A stretch of DNA of 64,000 nucleotides from Chryseobacterium sp. MA9 (GCF_024399315.1 NZ_CP075170.1:4154001-4218000); one strand, 5' to 3'. Shown: positions 37,512 through 46,783, counted from the first letter of the stretch. Made by a program: numbers and translations. Notes: generated from the letters alone by a model not told the origin.

Positions 37512-39092
37512 ATGGTGGAAAATTTTATTTATTATCTGGGACTGGTCCTTGTCATTATCGGGGCCATTATGCTGGCTAACCGATTAAAAGTAGCCTATCC
37601 TATCATATTGGTTATTGCAGGACTTCTTATCAGTTTTATTCCCGGATTACCGGTGTTAAAAATTGATCCTGAATTGATCTTTATTATTTTCCTGCCTCCG
37701 CTTTTATACGAAGCAGCTTTTGCCGTTTCCTGGAAGGAAATCTGGAAACTGAGACGGATCATTACCAGCTTTGCCTTCATTGTAGTTTTTCTTACCGCAA
37801 TATCTGTAGCGTTTGTAGCTAATTCATATATTCCCGGGTTTTCACTGGCGCTAGGTTTTGTGTTGGGAGGAATAGTGTCACCACCGGATGCTGTAAGTGC
37901 AGGAGCTATTTTAAAATTTGTAAAAGTTCCTAAAAATCTGTCTACCGTTCTGGAAGGGGAAAGCTTATTCAATGATGCTTCCTCGCTGATCATCTTCAGG
38001 TTTGCAATGGTCGCAGTGGCTACAGGGCAGTTTATATGGCAGGATGCAGCCTCGAGTTTTGGATGGATGGTTTTTGGAGGTTTGGGAATTGGAGTTGTAT
38101 TGGCTTTTGTATTTCTTAAAATTGAAAAAATATTTCCTACCGACGTTAATATGGATGCTATCCTTAGCCTGGTAGCTCCTTATGTGATGTATATTGCAGC
38201 AGAAGAAGTTCATGCTTCGGGGGTGTTAGCTGTAGTGAGTGGAGGGTTATTCCTTTCTGTAAGAAGACATGAGATTTTCAGAACTTCACAATCCAGATTA
38301 AGAGGCTCCAACGTCTGGGAAAGTTTTGTATTTCTGATCAATGGAATCGTGTTCTTACTCATCGGATTGGATCTGCCGGAAATTATGATAGGTTTAAACA
38401 AAGAAGGAATAAGTCTATCTGATGCTGTCGGTTACGGAGTACTGATTACCGCAGTACTTATTCTCGTGCGTTTTCTGTCATCCTTTGGCGCTGTTTTTGT
38501 GACTCTGATTATGCGGAATTTTATTAATGTAGCAGACAGAGATCCGGGAATGAAAGCTCCATTATTAATGGGCTGGACGGGAATGCGCGGGGTAGTTTCT
38601 CTTGCGGCAGCTTTATCTATTCCTGTAGTGATGGAAAACGGGCAGCCTTTCCCGCATCGTGATCTCATCCTTTTCATTACCTTCATTGTGATTCTGGCTA
38701 CTCTGATTATTCAAGGGCTTACATTGCCTGCCCTGATCGAAAAACTCAATTTATCTGATGCAGGAGGAGGATATATGTCCGAAGAAGAATCTGAACATTT
38801 TCTGAGAAGAGAAATGCGACGCGTAGCTTTCAGACATCTGGATGAAAATTATAAAGAAAGAAGAAGCGAAAATGAATATTTTAGCAAACTGATGGACCGC
38901 TGGGAACAGGAAGATAAAGAAGACTCTATTCATAAGCTGTCTGAAGAAGCGAAAGCAATCTATTTTGAAACCATCGAGCAGCAAAGAACCTGGCTTCGGG
39001 AAGAAAACAGACGCAACCCGAATATTGACGAAGAATATATAAGACATTATCTAACAAGGCTGGACCTGGAAGAAGAAAGGCTCAGAATGTAA
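37512..39092 (+). CDS. Na+/H+ antiporter, CPA1 (NhaP) family
   Basis: 526 residues with about 12 membrane helices and a charged cytosolic tail of about 115 residues. Family motifs are FLPPLLYEAAFAVSW, GGIVSPPDAVSAGAI, EGESLFNDASSLIIF (the conserved Asp pair region) and GWTGMRGVVSLAAALSIP. It exchanges protons for Na+ or another cation for pH and salt balance. It is followed by an MBL-fold gene 11 bases later, so the two are probably co-transcribed. Confidence 0.92.
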   Translation: MVENFIYYLGLVLVIIGAIMLANRLKVAYPIILVIAGLLISFIPGLPVLKIDPELIFIIFLPPLLYEAAFAVSWKEIWKLRRIITSFAFIVVFLTAISVAFVANSYIPGFSLALGFVLGGIVSPPDAVSAGAILKFVKVPKNLSTVLEGESLFNDASSLIIFRFAMVAVATGQFIWQDAASSFGWMVFGGLGIGVVLAFVFLKIEKIFPTDVNMDAILSLVAPYVMYIAAEEVHASGVLAVVSGGLFLSVRRHEIFRTSQSRLRGSNVWESFVFLINGIVFLLIGLDLPEIMIGLNKEGISLSDAVGYGVLITAVLILVRFLSSFGAVFVTLIMRNFINVADRDPGMKAPLLMGWTGMRGVVSLAAALSIPVVMENGQPFPHRDLILFITFIVILATLIIQGLTLPALIEKLNLSDAGGGYMSEEESEHFLRREMRRVAFRHLDENYKERRSENEYFSKLMDRWEQEDKEDSIHKLSEEAKAIYFETIEQQRTWLREENRRNPNIDEEYIRHYLTRLDLEEERLRM

Positions 39093-39103
39093 AAAGTAAG
39101 GGA

Positions 39104-40153
39104 ATGAAAAATTTAAAAAAGCAGCTCGGGCAGTTTCCCGACGAAAAAAGAAAAGAATATTTTAATACACTTCCCAATTATCTCAATGGGAGATTTCAGA
39201 ATATATTGACAACACCTCCTTTACTGGAAGGAGAAAGCATGACCAAGGTACTTTTCCACACCTTATGTAAAGTAGAAAATACTTCACCCAAAACTGCACT
39301 TCCGTTTATAGTAACAGATTTAAAGAGCATTCAACCTGAAGAAAATGTTTTGGTATGGTTCGGGCACAGTTCTTATTTCATACAGGTAGATGGTAAAAAA
39401 TTTCTGATAGATCCCGTTTTCAGCGGAAATGCTTCCCCGATGCCAGGTTCCATAAAAGCTTTTCAGGGAGCCGATTATTATAAGCCGGAACATATGCCGG
39501 AGATAGACTTTTTGCTGATCTCACATGACCATTGGGATCATCTCGATTATAAAACCGTTCAGGATTTAAAAGATAAAGTAGGAAAAGTCATTTGTGGTTT
39601 AGGTACGGGCCAGCATTTTGAATACTGGGGCTGGAGCTTTGACAAAATCATCGAAAAAAACTGGTGGGAAAGCATAGACATCGCAGAAGGTTTCAGAATC
39701 ACGCTTACTCCTGCAAGGCATTTTTCAGGAAGATTACTGAACCGTAATATCTCACTCTGGACTTCATTTGTTTTAAAAACACCTACGAAAAAATTGTTTT
39801 TGGGTGGCGACAGCGGCTATGGAAATCATTTTACAGAAATTGGCGACCAATACGGACCGTTTGATCTGGCCATCATGGAAAACGGACAATATAACGAAAA
39901 GTGGCCGTATATTCATACTTTGCCGGATCAGCTTATCACAGAAATTAAAGAATTGAAAGCTAAAAACTTCATTCCTGTACACAATTCAAAATTTAAACTC
40001 GCACAACATGCATGGTATGAACCTTTAGTTCTTGCCTCAAAATATGCAGAAGAAAACGATATACCGATTACTCTTCCTATGATCGGAGAAAAAGTAGATC
40101 TGGATCAGTTGGGAACCACAACCTGGAAAAAATGGTGGAAGGAATATATGTAA
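39104..40153 (+). CDS. MBL-fold metallo-hydrolase (NAPE-PLD/UlaG-like)
   Basis: 349 residues. The zinc motif is LLISHDHWDHLDY (HxHxDH), preceded by VWFGHSSYFIQVDGKKFLID. Later ligands include the His in TPARHFSGR, GGDSGYGNHF and FIPVHNSKFKL. The arrangement resembles N-acyl-phosphatidylethanolamine phospholipase D-like and UlaG-like lactonases. Substrate unknown. It starts 11 bases after the antiporter gene and ends before a terminator. Confidence 0.88.
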   Translation: MKNLKKQLGQFPDEKRKEYFNTLPNYLNGRFQNILTTPPLLEGESMTKVLFHTLCKVENTSPKTALPFIVTDLKSIQPEENVLVWFGHSSYFIQVDGKKFLIDPVFSGNASPMPGSIKAFQGADYYKPEHMPEIDFLLISHDHWDHLDYKTVQDLKDKVGKVICGLGTGQHFEYWGWSFDKIIEKNWWESIDIAEGFRITLTPARHFSGRLLNRNISLWTSFVLKTPTKKLFLGGDSGYGNHFTEIGDQYGPFDLAIMENGQYNEKWPYIHTLPDQLITEIKELKAKNFIPVHNSKFKLAQHAWYEPLVLASKYAEENDIPITLPMIGEKVDLDQLGTTTWKKWWKEYM

Positions 40154-40192
40154 TGAATTACAAAGCAGACCATTTTTTTAATTTTAAAAATA

Positions 40193-40225
40193 AAAAACCT
40201 GCCCATCACTGAGCAGGTTTCTTCC
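40193..40225. terminator. Intrinsic terminator between convergent genes
   Basis: AAACCTGC / GCAGGTTT stem with loop CCATCACTGA. A run of A precedes it and T-rich DNA follows, so it can serve both the MBL gene and the convergent DUF4822 gene. Confidence 0.75.
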
Positions 40226-40246
40226 TTCTTATAAAAAAAATAATCA

Positions 40247-41086
40247 CTACAAAGGCTCCTTATGGTTTACCTTCGTATGAATAATGTCGTAAAATACAGC
40301 TGGGTTTGCTGCATCAGGAGTAATTCTGTAAGTGAACGTTGTTTCGTTCAGAAGCAGAATATCCACAACACGTGTAAAAGTAGGCGTGGTAAGTGTTCTC
40401 GTTTTCCCGTCCGGAGAAATAGACCATGTACCTTCAGATCTCAATGCATCATTTAATCCGAAAATTTTAAAAGTTCCGTTAGCTTTGAAATAAGAATATC
40501 CTACATATCCGGCCACACTTGCATCTGTAAGTGCTACATTATTTCCGCTTTTATCCTTAGCACCAGTCGTTTCCCATGGCGTGGAAGCTAGTGTAAGCTG
40601 TCCGTTAGTTGGTTCTGCATGAGAAGTTCTCGTGTGGATAATGTCATAATAAACAGACGGATCGCTGGAGTTAGGACGGATTCTGTACGTAAATTCATTT
40701 CTGTTTAAAACAAGAATTTCAACATCGCGGGTGAAAATAGTCGTCCCATCCGGGTTCAATGCTGCAATAGTTCTTGTTTTTCCCTGTGCATCTACAGACC
40801 ATGTTCCCATTGATCTCAGTACATCAGTAAGATTGTAAATAGCAAACTTTCCATCTGCTTTGAAATAAGCAAAACCTACATATCCAGCAACACTGGCATC
40901 TGTAAGTGCTACATTATTTCCACTTTTATCCTTAGCTCCGGTTGTTTCCCATGGAGTAGAAGATAGTACCTGTGAGGGAGTCTGCTGTTCAATAATAATC
41001 TCATTATCATCACTTGAACATGCAACGAAAGATGCTGATAGCAGCATGGATGCAGACAGATAACATAATTTTTTCAGTGTATTCAT
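40247..41086 (-). CDS. Lipoprotein with two tandem DUF4822 domains
   Basis: 279 residues. A lipoprotein signal is present (LSASFVACSSDDNE, Cys at the lipobox). The mature protein has two repeats of about 110 residues that begin with the same STPWETTGAKDKSGNNVAL and share most of the next 60 positions (YVGFAYFKADGKFAIYNL against YVGYSYFKANGTFKIFGL). This fits DUF4822. Function unknown; the near-identity of the repeats points to a recent internal duplication. Confidence 0.85.
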   Translation of the reverse strand: MNTLKKLCYLSASMLLSASFVACSSDDNEIIIEQQTPSQVLSSTPWETTGAKDKSGNNVALTDASVAGYVGFAYFKADGKFAIYNLTDVLRSMGTWSVDAQGKTRTIAALNPDGTTIFTRDVEILVLNRNEFTYRIRPNSSDPSVYYDIIHTRTSHAEPTNGQLTLASTPWETTGAKDKSGNNVALTDASVAGYVGYSYFKANGTFKIFGLNDALRSEGTWSISPDGKTRTLTTPTFTRVVDILLLNETTFTYRITPDAANPAVFYDIIHTKVNHKEPL

Positions 41087-41348
41087 AAGGGTATTTTTTA
41101 AGTCTTTGCAAACTTATCTGTAATAAATATCAAAACATTGTACAAAATATCTCTTTTGTTGTAGAAAATATAACAGATCAGGAATTAGTATGAAAGAAAT
41201 GATATATGATCTATCTTAATTATTACATATGCTCAGAAAAAATCAATGAAATTGATTTCATTCTTTGCTCCCTGAAAAAATAACGGTAAACACTAAAACT
41301 TTGCGGTTAAAATCTCAATTTCTTACCATAAAAATTCACCAAAAATTC

Positions 41349-41356
41349 TATTTTTG
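41349..41356 (+). promoter_or_regulatory. -7 element directly before the DUF434 gene
   Basis: TATTTTTG, a perfect TAnnTTTG, ends three bases before the ATG at 41360. The mRNA is likely leaderless. This argues against the upstream TTG as the start, since it lies within the box. Confidence 0.55.
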
Positions 41357-41359
41357 AAT

Positions 41360-42073
41360 ATGAATAACAGAAACCGCGGTAAAAATACAGGAGATGACAC
41401 TCTGTTCGGTTCAGAGAAGCAGATTGGCAAGCTGAAACTGGCTGTTGAGGACATGCGGTATCTTCTAACCAGAGAGTACCCGGAAAAAGCTGCTTCTGAA
41501 CTTGTTGGAAACAGATATAGATTGAAAACCCGTCAGATACAGGCTTTACGGGGTGCGTCTGCATCAGATTCACAACTCTACAACAGGCGGTTGAAACACG
41601 TGGAAACCTTAGATTTAAAAGGAGAAACGGTTTATCTCGATGGCTTTAATGTTCTGATCCTGTTGGAAAGTCTGCTCTCCGGAGCTTATATATTTGAAGG
41701 ATTGGATGGCTGTATCCGCGACCTTTCCGGAGTTCATGGAACTTATAAAAGAGTAAATCAGACTTTAAGAGCGGTAGAACTGGTTGCTGCTTTTTACCAG
41801 AAAAATCAGATTCAGAAGCTCGTCTGGATCTTTGACAAACCGGTTTCCAACAGTGGACGGATTAAGCAGATTATTCTTGAATTTGCAGAACAGCAACAGC
41901 TTAATTGGGAAGGTGATCTGCAATACAACCCCGATAAATTTCTGGCGGAAAGTTCAGAACTTATCATTTCCTCAGATGCCTGGATTCTGGATCACTGTAA
42001 AGAATGGTTTAATCTGATCGGCTACTTGATCAGAGAAGAAAAGCTTCCTGTTAATCTGATTAAAATGATGTAA
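41360..42073 (+). CDS. DUF434-family protein
   Basis: 237 residues from the ATG at 41360 (MNNRNRGKNTGDDTLFG). An upstream in-frame TTG at 41354 overlaps the -7 box and was rejected. The sequence matches the DUF434 plan: a basic N-terminal helical part (YLLTREYPEKAASELVGNRY), then VYLDGFNVLILLESLLSG and a C-terminal LIISSDAWILDHCKEWFNL. The Asp-rich 'LDGFNVL' stretch is reminiscent of nuclease-like folds but activity is unknown. The next gene starts four bases after its stop. Confidence 0.75.
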   Translation: MNNRNRGKNTGDDTLFGSEKQIGKLKLAVEDMRYLLTREYPEKAASELVGNRYRLKTRQIQALRGASASDSQLYNRRLKHVETLDLKGETVYLDGFNVLILLESLLSGAYIFEGLDGCIRDLSGVHGTYKRVNQTLRAVELVAAFYQKNQIQKLVWIFDKPVSNSGRIKQIILEFAEQQQLNWEGDLQYNPDKFLAESSELIISSDAWILDHCKEWFNLIGYLIREEKLPVNLIKMM

Positions 42074-42076
42074 AAT

Positions 42077-42727
42077 ATGAAGTTGTTTGAAGCTTATATT
42101 TCCCTGTTTTCTGAAGAATGGAAAGACAAATACCAAGGTGTCTTAGCGGAAGAACATCTGAAAACTCTGGAAAAAAATATCTATAAATTTAAGGAGAATA
42201 CTTTAGAACTGTACTTACCTTATTTTAACGAAGAAATAATTATTGACAGGCAGGAAAGCTTTGAAAAATTCATTGATATTCTTGAAAGTAATAATTCAGA
42301 TGAGGTGAAAACAGAATCTCTGGAAGCAATTCCCTTTGAGCATTGGCTGAATATTTTAGGACAAAGATTGACCTCAGCAAGCATCCGTGATGAAAGTGCA
42401 ATTCCCCCTTTGAAAGCAATGCTGATCAATGCCTGCCGAGAACCATTCAACAATGAAATTACCATTGCACAAAGAGCCTGGGAAAAACATATTGGAAGGA
42501 TGGATGACGATTTCTGGGGAGACATAAAAGGAAATAACCAGCAGAAACAAGAAAAAGTAATGATAAAAATTCATGATATCATTGACAACAGAACCTGGTG
42601 GAATGTTTTCTTCCATTACAAACATGAACTGGTTTTTGAAGTCAGGGAAAAAGAAGGCCATGGAATCCGATGGAGCCATGGTGGAACAAGACTGATCGGT
42701 TTTCTGGAAAAATTTATCAACGAATAA
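42077..42727 (+). CDS. Conserved hypothetical protein, operon partner of the DUF434 gene
   Basis: 216 residues, acidic and mostly helical, with a C-terminal beta-like segment (HELVFEVREKEGHGIRWSHG). No signal peptide or membrane helix. I do not recognise the family. Spacing of four bases from the DUF434 gene suggests joint expression. Confidence 0.65.
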   Translation: MKLFEAYISLFSEEWKDKYQGVLAEEHLKTLEKNIYKFKENTLELYLPYFNEEIIIDRQESFEKFIDILESNNSDEVKTESLEAIPFEHWLNILGQRLTSASIRDESAIPPLKAMLINACREPFNNEITIAQRAWEKHIGRMDDDFWGDIKGNNQQKQEKVMIKIHDIIDNRTWWNVFFHYKHELVFEVREKEGHGIRWSHGGTRLIGFLEKFINE

Positions 42728-42739
42728 ATAAAGCATAAA

Positions 42740-42768
42740 CATCTGTGTCATCTGCGAAATCTGTGGGA
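42740..42768 (+). repeat. Dispersed intergenic word repeat
   Basis: CATCTGTGTCATCTGCGAAA followed by TCTGTGGG is a short internally repetitive sequence of a type often scattered between genes in Bacteroidota. It lies just after the stop at 42727. The rest of the 42728-43015 gap has only a promoter-like box. Confidence 0.35.
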
Positions 42769-42924
42769 AGATAAAAACTCTTGTTGATTTTGTTAATAAA
42801 GCAGATTCCTTCAATCATAAAGATTGAATTACATATCCCCAGCACGGATTAGCAATTTTACCTCTTCACTTTTTAGCATTTTTGTCATTTTTATCCTACG
42901 TAAAAACATTGCGCACTCAGTTTT

Positions 42925-42932
42925 TATTTTTG
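42925..42932 (+). promoter_or_regulatory. -7 element upstream of the TatD gene
   Basis: TATTTTTG perfect -7 box, about 83 bases upstream of the ATG at 43016. The -33 half is unclear. Confidence 0.45.
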
Positions 42933-43015
42933 CAGCCATAGAACAGAAGTCATGAATTTCTGCCAGCTTCCATTTTATATTTGAAAATAATACATAATAA
43001 AAATTTTAAAAAGAA

Positions 43016-43801
43016 ATGAATACATACATTGATATTGGCATTAATCTGACCAATAAACAGTTCTATAATGAACACGAAGAAATAATCAACCGCGCTTTGG
43101 ATCATGGTGTTGAACATATGATTCTCACAGGAACCAGCGTAAGGGGAAGTAAAGAATCTGCCGAGATTGCAGAAGAATATCCGGAAATTTTATTTTCAAC
43201 AGCCGGAATTCACCCCCACGATGCCAAATCTTTTAACGGAGAAAGCATTGCTGAACTCAGAAAATTATTGAAACAGGATTATGTGATTTCAGTAGGTGAG
43301 TGCGGACTTGATTTTGACCGTGATTTCTCCCCGAGGCCCATACAGGAAAAATGTTATCAAGCCCAGCTAGAACTCGCAACAGAAGTCAATAAACCACTTT
43401 TTCTTCATGAAAGATCAGCATTTAAAAGGTTTAATGAGATCACAGATGAATATCTTTCTCAATTGCCCGAAGCTGTTGTACATTGCTTTACCGGGACATT
43501 GGATGAGGCAAAAATTTATCTCGATAAAGGATTTTATTTAGGATTTACCGGAGCCATCAGTGATGAAAAAAGATTTAAACATCTTGAAGACGTTATAAAA
43601 TATATACCTCTTGACAGAATAATGATTGAAACGGATGCTCCTTTTATGCTTCCGAAAAATATGCCCAGAATGCAAAACAGACGTAATGAACCATCCTTTT
43701 TACCTTACGTAGCACAAACAATTGCCCACCTGAAGAAGATCAGTATTTCTGAAGTCGCAGACGAGACTACAGAAACGGCCAGAAACTTTTTCAGGCTATA
43801 A
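43016..43801 (+). CDS. TatD-family metal-dependent hydrolase/DNase
   Basis: 261 residues, the standard TatD length. Metal ligands are visible in the order FSTAGIHPHDAKSF, SVGECGLDFDRDF (Glu), PLFLHERSA (His), VVHCFTGTLDEAK (His) and MIETDAPFMLP (Asp). TatD proteins are 3'-5' DNases/RNases linked to DNA repair. The N-terminus lacks the usual first HxH motif (here YIDIGINLTNKQF), as in one TatD subgroup. A terminator overlaps the stop. Confidence 0.9.
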   Translation: MNTYIDIGINLTNKQFYNEHEEIINRALDHGVEHMILTGTSVRGSKESAEIAEEYPEILFSTAGIHPHDAKSFNGESIAELRKLLKQDYVISVGECGLDFDRDFSPRPIQEKCYQAQLELATEVNKPLFLHERSAFKRFNEITDEYLSQLPEAVVHCFTGTLDEAKIYLDKGFYLGFTGAISDEKRFKHLEDVIKYIPLDRIMIETDAPFMLPKNMPRMQNRRNEPSFLPYVAQTIAHLKKISISEVADETTETARNFFRL

Positions 43802-43837
43802 AAAAGAGCTCTACTGATAAAGTAAAGCTCTTTTTTT
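43801..43837. terminator. Intrinsic terminator after TatD
   Basis: AAAAAGAGCT / AGCTCTTTTT stem with a 17-base loop, T-rich end; it can also serve the convergent deoD gene. Confidence 0.75.
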
Positions 43838-43859
43838 ATAAGCAGAATTGTCTTTCTTT

Positions 43860-44570
43860 TTACAAACTCTTTATTGCTGATTCTAAAGCCAGCTCCATCA
43901 TAGGATTCAAGGCTTTTTCTCTCTCATCAGCAGAGATTTTTTCATGCGTAGGAATGATATCCGTTACCGTAAGAATAGTAGCAGCATTTTTTCCTAAATG
44001 CTGAGCATTGGCAAATAAACCGAATGCCTCCATTTCTACTGCGGGACAGTTGTATTTTGTAGCAATTTCAGGAATCGCAGGATCTTTTCTGTAGAAAATA
44101 TCACTACTGTGAATGTTGATTGCTTTAGCGTTTAATGATAATTCTTTAGCCGTCTCATTGATGGTACCAAAGATATTTCCCTGGTGAGGAAGGATTTCAT
44201 CTTCAATTCCCCATGCATATTTGGCATAAGTACTTTCGCTGGCAGCATTTTCAATATTTAAAATATCAAAAAGTTTAAGATCCGTATTGTAAGCACCACA
44301 AGTCCCGATTCTGATGATCGTTTCTACCTCATATTCTGTAAATAACTCAAAAGAATAGATCCCGATACTTGGGAATCCCATTCCACTAGCTCCTACAGTA
44401 AGCTCTTTTCCTTTATAAAGACCTGTATAATAAAAAATTCCTCTGGTTTTACTTACCAGTTTAGCATTTTCTAAATAATTTTCAGCAATATACTGTGCAC
44501 GAAGCGGATCCCCCGGCTGCAATACTACTTTAGCAATTTCTCCTTTTTTTGCACTGATGTGAATACTCAT
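43860..44570 (-). CDS. deoD: Purine-nucleoside phosphorylase, DeoD type
   Basis: 236 residues, the usual DeoD length. Signatures: VVLQPGDPLRAQYIAENYL (phosphate loop), GASGMGFPSIGIYSFELF, RIGTCGAYNTDL and AVEMEAFGLF with the catalytic end TVTDIIPTHE. It cleaves purine nucleosides with phosphate in the salvage pathway. Single gene with its own -7 element. Confidence 0.95.
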   Translation of the reverse strand: MSIHISAKKGEIAKVVLQPGDPLRAQYIAENYLENAKLVSKTRGIFYYTGLYKGKELTVGASGMGFPSIGIYSFELFTEYEVETIIRIGTCGAYNTDLKLFDILNIENAASESTYAKYAWGIEDEILPHQGNIFGTINETAKELSLNAKAINIHSSDIFYRKDPAIPEIATKYNCPAVEMEAFGLFANAQHLGKNAATILTVTDIIPTHEKISADEREKALNPMMELALESAIKSL

Positions 44571-44589
44571 AATGTTATTTTGAATGGAG

Positions 44590-44597
44590 CAAAGATA
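44590..44597 (-). promoter_or_regulatory. -7 element of deoD
   Basis: Minus-strand TATCTTTG, a perfect TAnnTTTG, 20 bases from the deoD start codon. Confidence 0.55.
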
Positions 44598-44832
44598 ATA
44601 ACTTTTAGATTGTTTCCATGATTACGATAATGGAAACAAGGAAGCCACCTCATATCAACAGAATATATAAGATGTTATCAATAAATGCCTTAAATAATAT
44701 TATATATGTAGTCTTTTGTGTAATTCAAAACGTAATCTGGTAAATGCAGAACAATAAAAGAATAATACGAAGCAGGTATGATGGAAGTAGTCAGGCTAGT
44801 TTTGCAAATGTAAAACAACAAAATTTTTAAAA

Positions 44833-45222
44833 ATGAAAATCGAGCATATTGCCATTTGGGTCAAAGATCTTGAAAAATCAAGAGCATTTTATCAGAAATA
44901 TTTCGGAGCTGTTTCCAATGAAAAATACCATAATCCTGTCAAAAATTTTCAGTCTTACTTTTTAAGCTTTGATAATGGCTGCAGGCTCGAAATTATGACC
45001 AAACCTGATCTCAGAGAAACCGAAAACTCCTACGAATTCCAACAATATGGAATCATCCATCTTGCATTTTCAGTAGACAGTAAAGAAAGGGTAGATGAAC
45101 TTACAGAGACGTTAAGAAAAGACGGATACACAGTGGTTGGAGAACCACGTACTACCGGAGACGGTTATTATGAAAGTGTAATCCTTGACCCGGAAAACAA
45201 TATCATTGAAATTGTAGCCTAA
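44833..45222 (+). CDS. VOC-family (glyoxalase-like) protein
   Basis: 129 residues, one vicinal-oxygen-chelate domain: KIEHIAIWVKDLEKSRAFYQ at the N-terminus (metal His4), QYGIIHLAFSVDSKE in the middle and VILDPENNIIEIVA at the end (metal Glu). Metal-dependent; candidates are glyoxalase, fosfomycin-type or dioxygenase-like activity, not resolvable here. The 262-base upstream gap shows no gene. Confidence 0.85.
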   Translation: MKIEHIAIWVKDLEKSRAFYQKYFGAVSNEKYHNPVKNFQSYFLSFDNGCRLEIMTKPDLRETENSYEFQQYGIIHLAFSVDSKERVDELTETLRKDGYTVVGEPRTTGDGYYESVILDPENNIIEIVA

Positions 45223-45227
45223 ACCGC

Positions 45228-45482
45228 TCATTGCGAGGAGCTTTAGCGACGAAGCAATCTTTATAAACACAAGTCAATAGGTTGGAAACGCAAAGTCGCA
45301 AAACTTAATCAATGCTGTGTATTAAGTCGCAAGGATTTTATCTCCGATAAAATTAATACTACAAATTATAATTCTGATAAGATAACCCATTAGAAAGTAG
45401 CCTTGCTGAAAATCTCAGATTGACTTGCGCCTTATAAACAACATAATGTCTATAATCTTTGCATCCTTACGTTTTCCAACCC
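45228..45482. repeat. Intergenic repeat element with inverted ends
   Basis: This fills most of the 336-base gap before the ternary operon. It opens with CATTGCGAGGAGC / GACGAAGCAATC (45228-45260), a repeat wording scattered widely in bacterial intergenic DNA. GGTTGGAAACGCAAAG near 45280 is matched in reverse by CTTTGCATCC...CGTTTTCCAACC at about 45459-45482. Inside lies the hairpin ACTTAAT/ATTAAGT. It looks like a small palindromic repeat or the remains of a miniature element. No coding. Confidence 0.5.
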
Positions 45483-45543
45483 TATAATTCCATATTTAAC
45501 ATGAATCTTCACTTTAAAAATTTTATTCTCAGCGAAATAATTT

Positions 45544-45551
45544 TATTTTTG
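45544..45551 (+). promoter_or_regulatory. -7 element of the MoxR-vWA operon
   Basis: TATTTTTG, a perfect TAnnTTTG, ends seven bases before the ATG at 45559. Transcription would begin at or near the start codon, so a leaderless mRNA is predicted. Confidence 0.55.
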
Positions 45552-45558
45552 TTAGATC

Positions 45559-46215
45559 ATGGAAACCAAGTCACCGTTTTTAGACACGATCTTTTTGCTT
45601 CGTAAGGAAGAATGTATTACTCTTTTTTCAAACTTACAGAAAATTTCCCCTCAGGAAGAGACGGAAGCCGGAGATTATTTTGAAATAGAATTTGAAAAAG
45701 AACGACTTGAGTTTTTATCCGATCAGTTAAACTGTAACAAACTGGCAGCCGTATGGGCCGCAAAGATTCTCTATCACAGCGCACAGCTTTATCTGATCAG
45801 AGAAAATACAGAGAAAAATATTGAAAATCTTATTCCCGCATTTAAAGGAAGCCGGGATATTTCTTCTATCTTATCCGCAGACTTATCGTTGAGGTTTTTA
45901 CCACAAATTATTGTTGCTTTAAACTCTGTAGATCCGGAAGATCCTTTGATTGCCATGCTGGAAGAGATTCTGACACATTTTCACTATTCAGGAATCGGGT
46001 ATGATCTTGATCTGAAAAATGTCAATTGGCAGGAAGAATTGAAAGATAAGACTTACAGAAAACTCTATCTGGAAAGAATTGTTGAAAAAAAAGATTATAA
46101 ACTGGCGGAAATTCCGTTTATCAATAAACTAATAACAGCCGAATTCGGAATTCACAAAGACGTATTCTGGCGAGAACTAAAAACTATAACCGAAGAAAAC
46201 AATGAAAACGTATGA
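45559..46215 (+). CDS. First gene of the MoxR-vWA ternary operon; helical protein
   Basis: 218 residues, soluble, mainly helical and acidic, with NKLAAVWAAKILYHSAQLYL as its most regular helix pair. No catalytic motif is seen. Proteins of this type accompany MoxR-vWA-beta-propeller ternary systems, where accessory subunits of unknown function precede the ATPase; assignment rests on position more than on motifs. The next gene overlaps it by 14 bases. Confidence 0.7.
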   Translation: METKSPFLDTIFLLRKEECITLFSNLQKISPQEETEAGDYFEIEFEKERLEFLSDQLNCNKLAAVWAAKILYHSAQLYLIRENTEKNIENLIPAFKGSRDISSILSADLSLRFLPQIIVALNSVDPEDPLIAMLEEILTHFHYSGIGYDLDLKNVNWQEELKDKTYRKLYLERIVEKKDYKLAEIPFINKLITAEFGIHKDVFWRELKTITEENNENV

Positions 46216-46783
46216 GAAAGTATTTGAATTTTTAGCTGACCCTACCAAAGAAACCTTTCTGAAATGCCGTGAACTGGTAATCAATGATCCTGAATACGAT
46301 CCTTATTCAGAGGATCTTGAAAACATACGGAATTTACTGAATGAAGGAAAATTTGAAGAGGTTATACAATATGTAAATGTCAATATTCTATTAAGCCCGA
46401 GAGCTCATATTTATAAATATTTTGCATACAAAGAATTGGGTGATGAAAAAGGAAGGAGTATTGAAATGACAATCGCTCAGATTATTTTTGAATGTCTTGA
46501 AAAAACCGGAGACGGAACCAAAGAGTCTCCCTATATGATTACAAGAATTTCTGACGAAAGGGATTTAGTAAGACATCATCTCAACAAACAGGACGTATCC
46601 CAAAATCTGGTTAAAGATGGAGATAAAATCATGGATGCCCTTACACTTGATGACGGAACGCAACTGTACTTTGATATCAAAGACCCTTATCAGAGACTCG
46701 CTTTTTCATTCAGCAAAAGAAATGAACAGGCAGAAAGTAAAGATGAAGAGAAACCCCACAAGAAAAAATGGTGGAAATTTTAA
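46202..46783 (+). CDS. DUF4919-like protein in the MoxR-vWA operon
   Basis: 193 residues. The segment AHIYKYFAYKELGDEKGRSI, followed by LEKTGDGTKESPYMITRISDE and the end TLDDGTQLYFDIKDPYQRL, matches the layout of DUF4919 proteins. No signal peptide is present. It overlaps the preceding gene by 14 bases and lies 13 bases before the ATPase. The basic, Trp-rich tail (KKKWWKF) is unusual. Function unknown. Confidence 0.65.
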   Translation: MKTYEKVFEFLADPTKETFLKCRELVINDPEYDPYSEDLENIRNLLNEGKFEEVIQYVNVNILLSPRAHIYKYFAYKELGDEKGRSIEMTIAQIIFECLEKTGDGTKESPYMITRISDERDLVRHHLNKQDVSQNLVKDGDKIMDALTLDDGTQLYFDIKDPYQRLAFSFSKRNEQAESKDEEKPHKKKWWKF

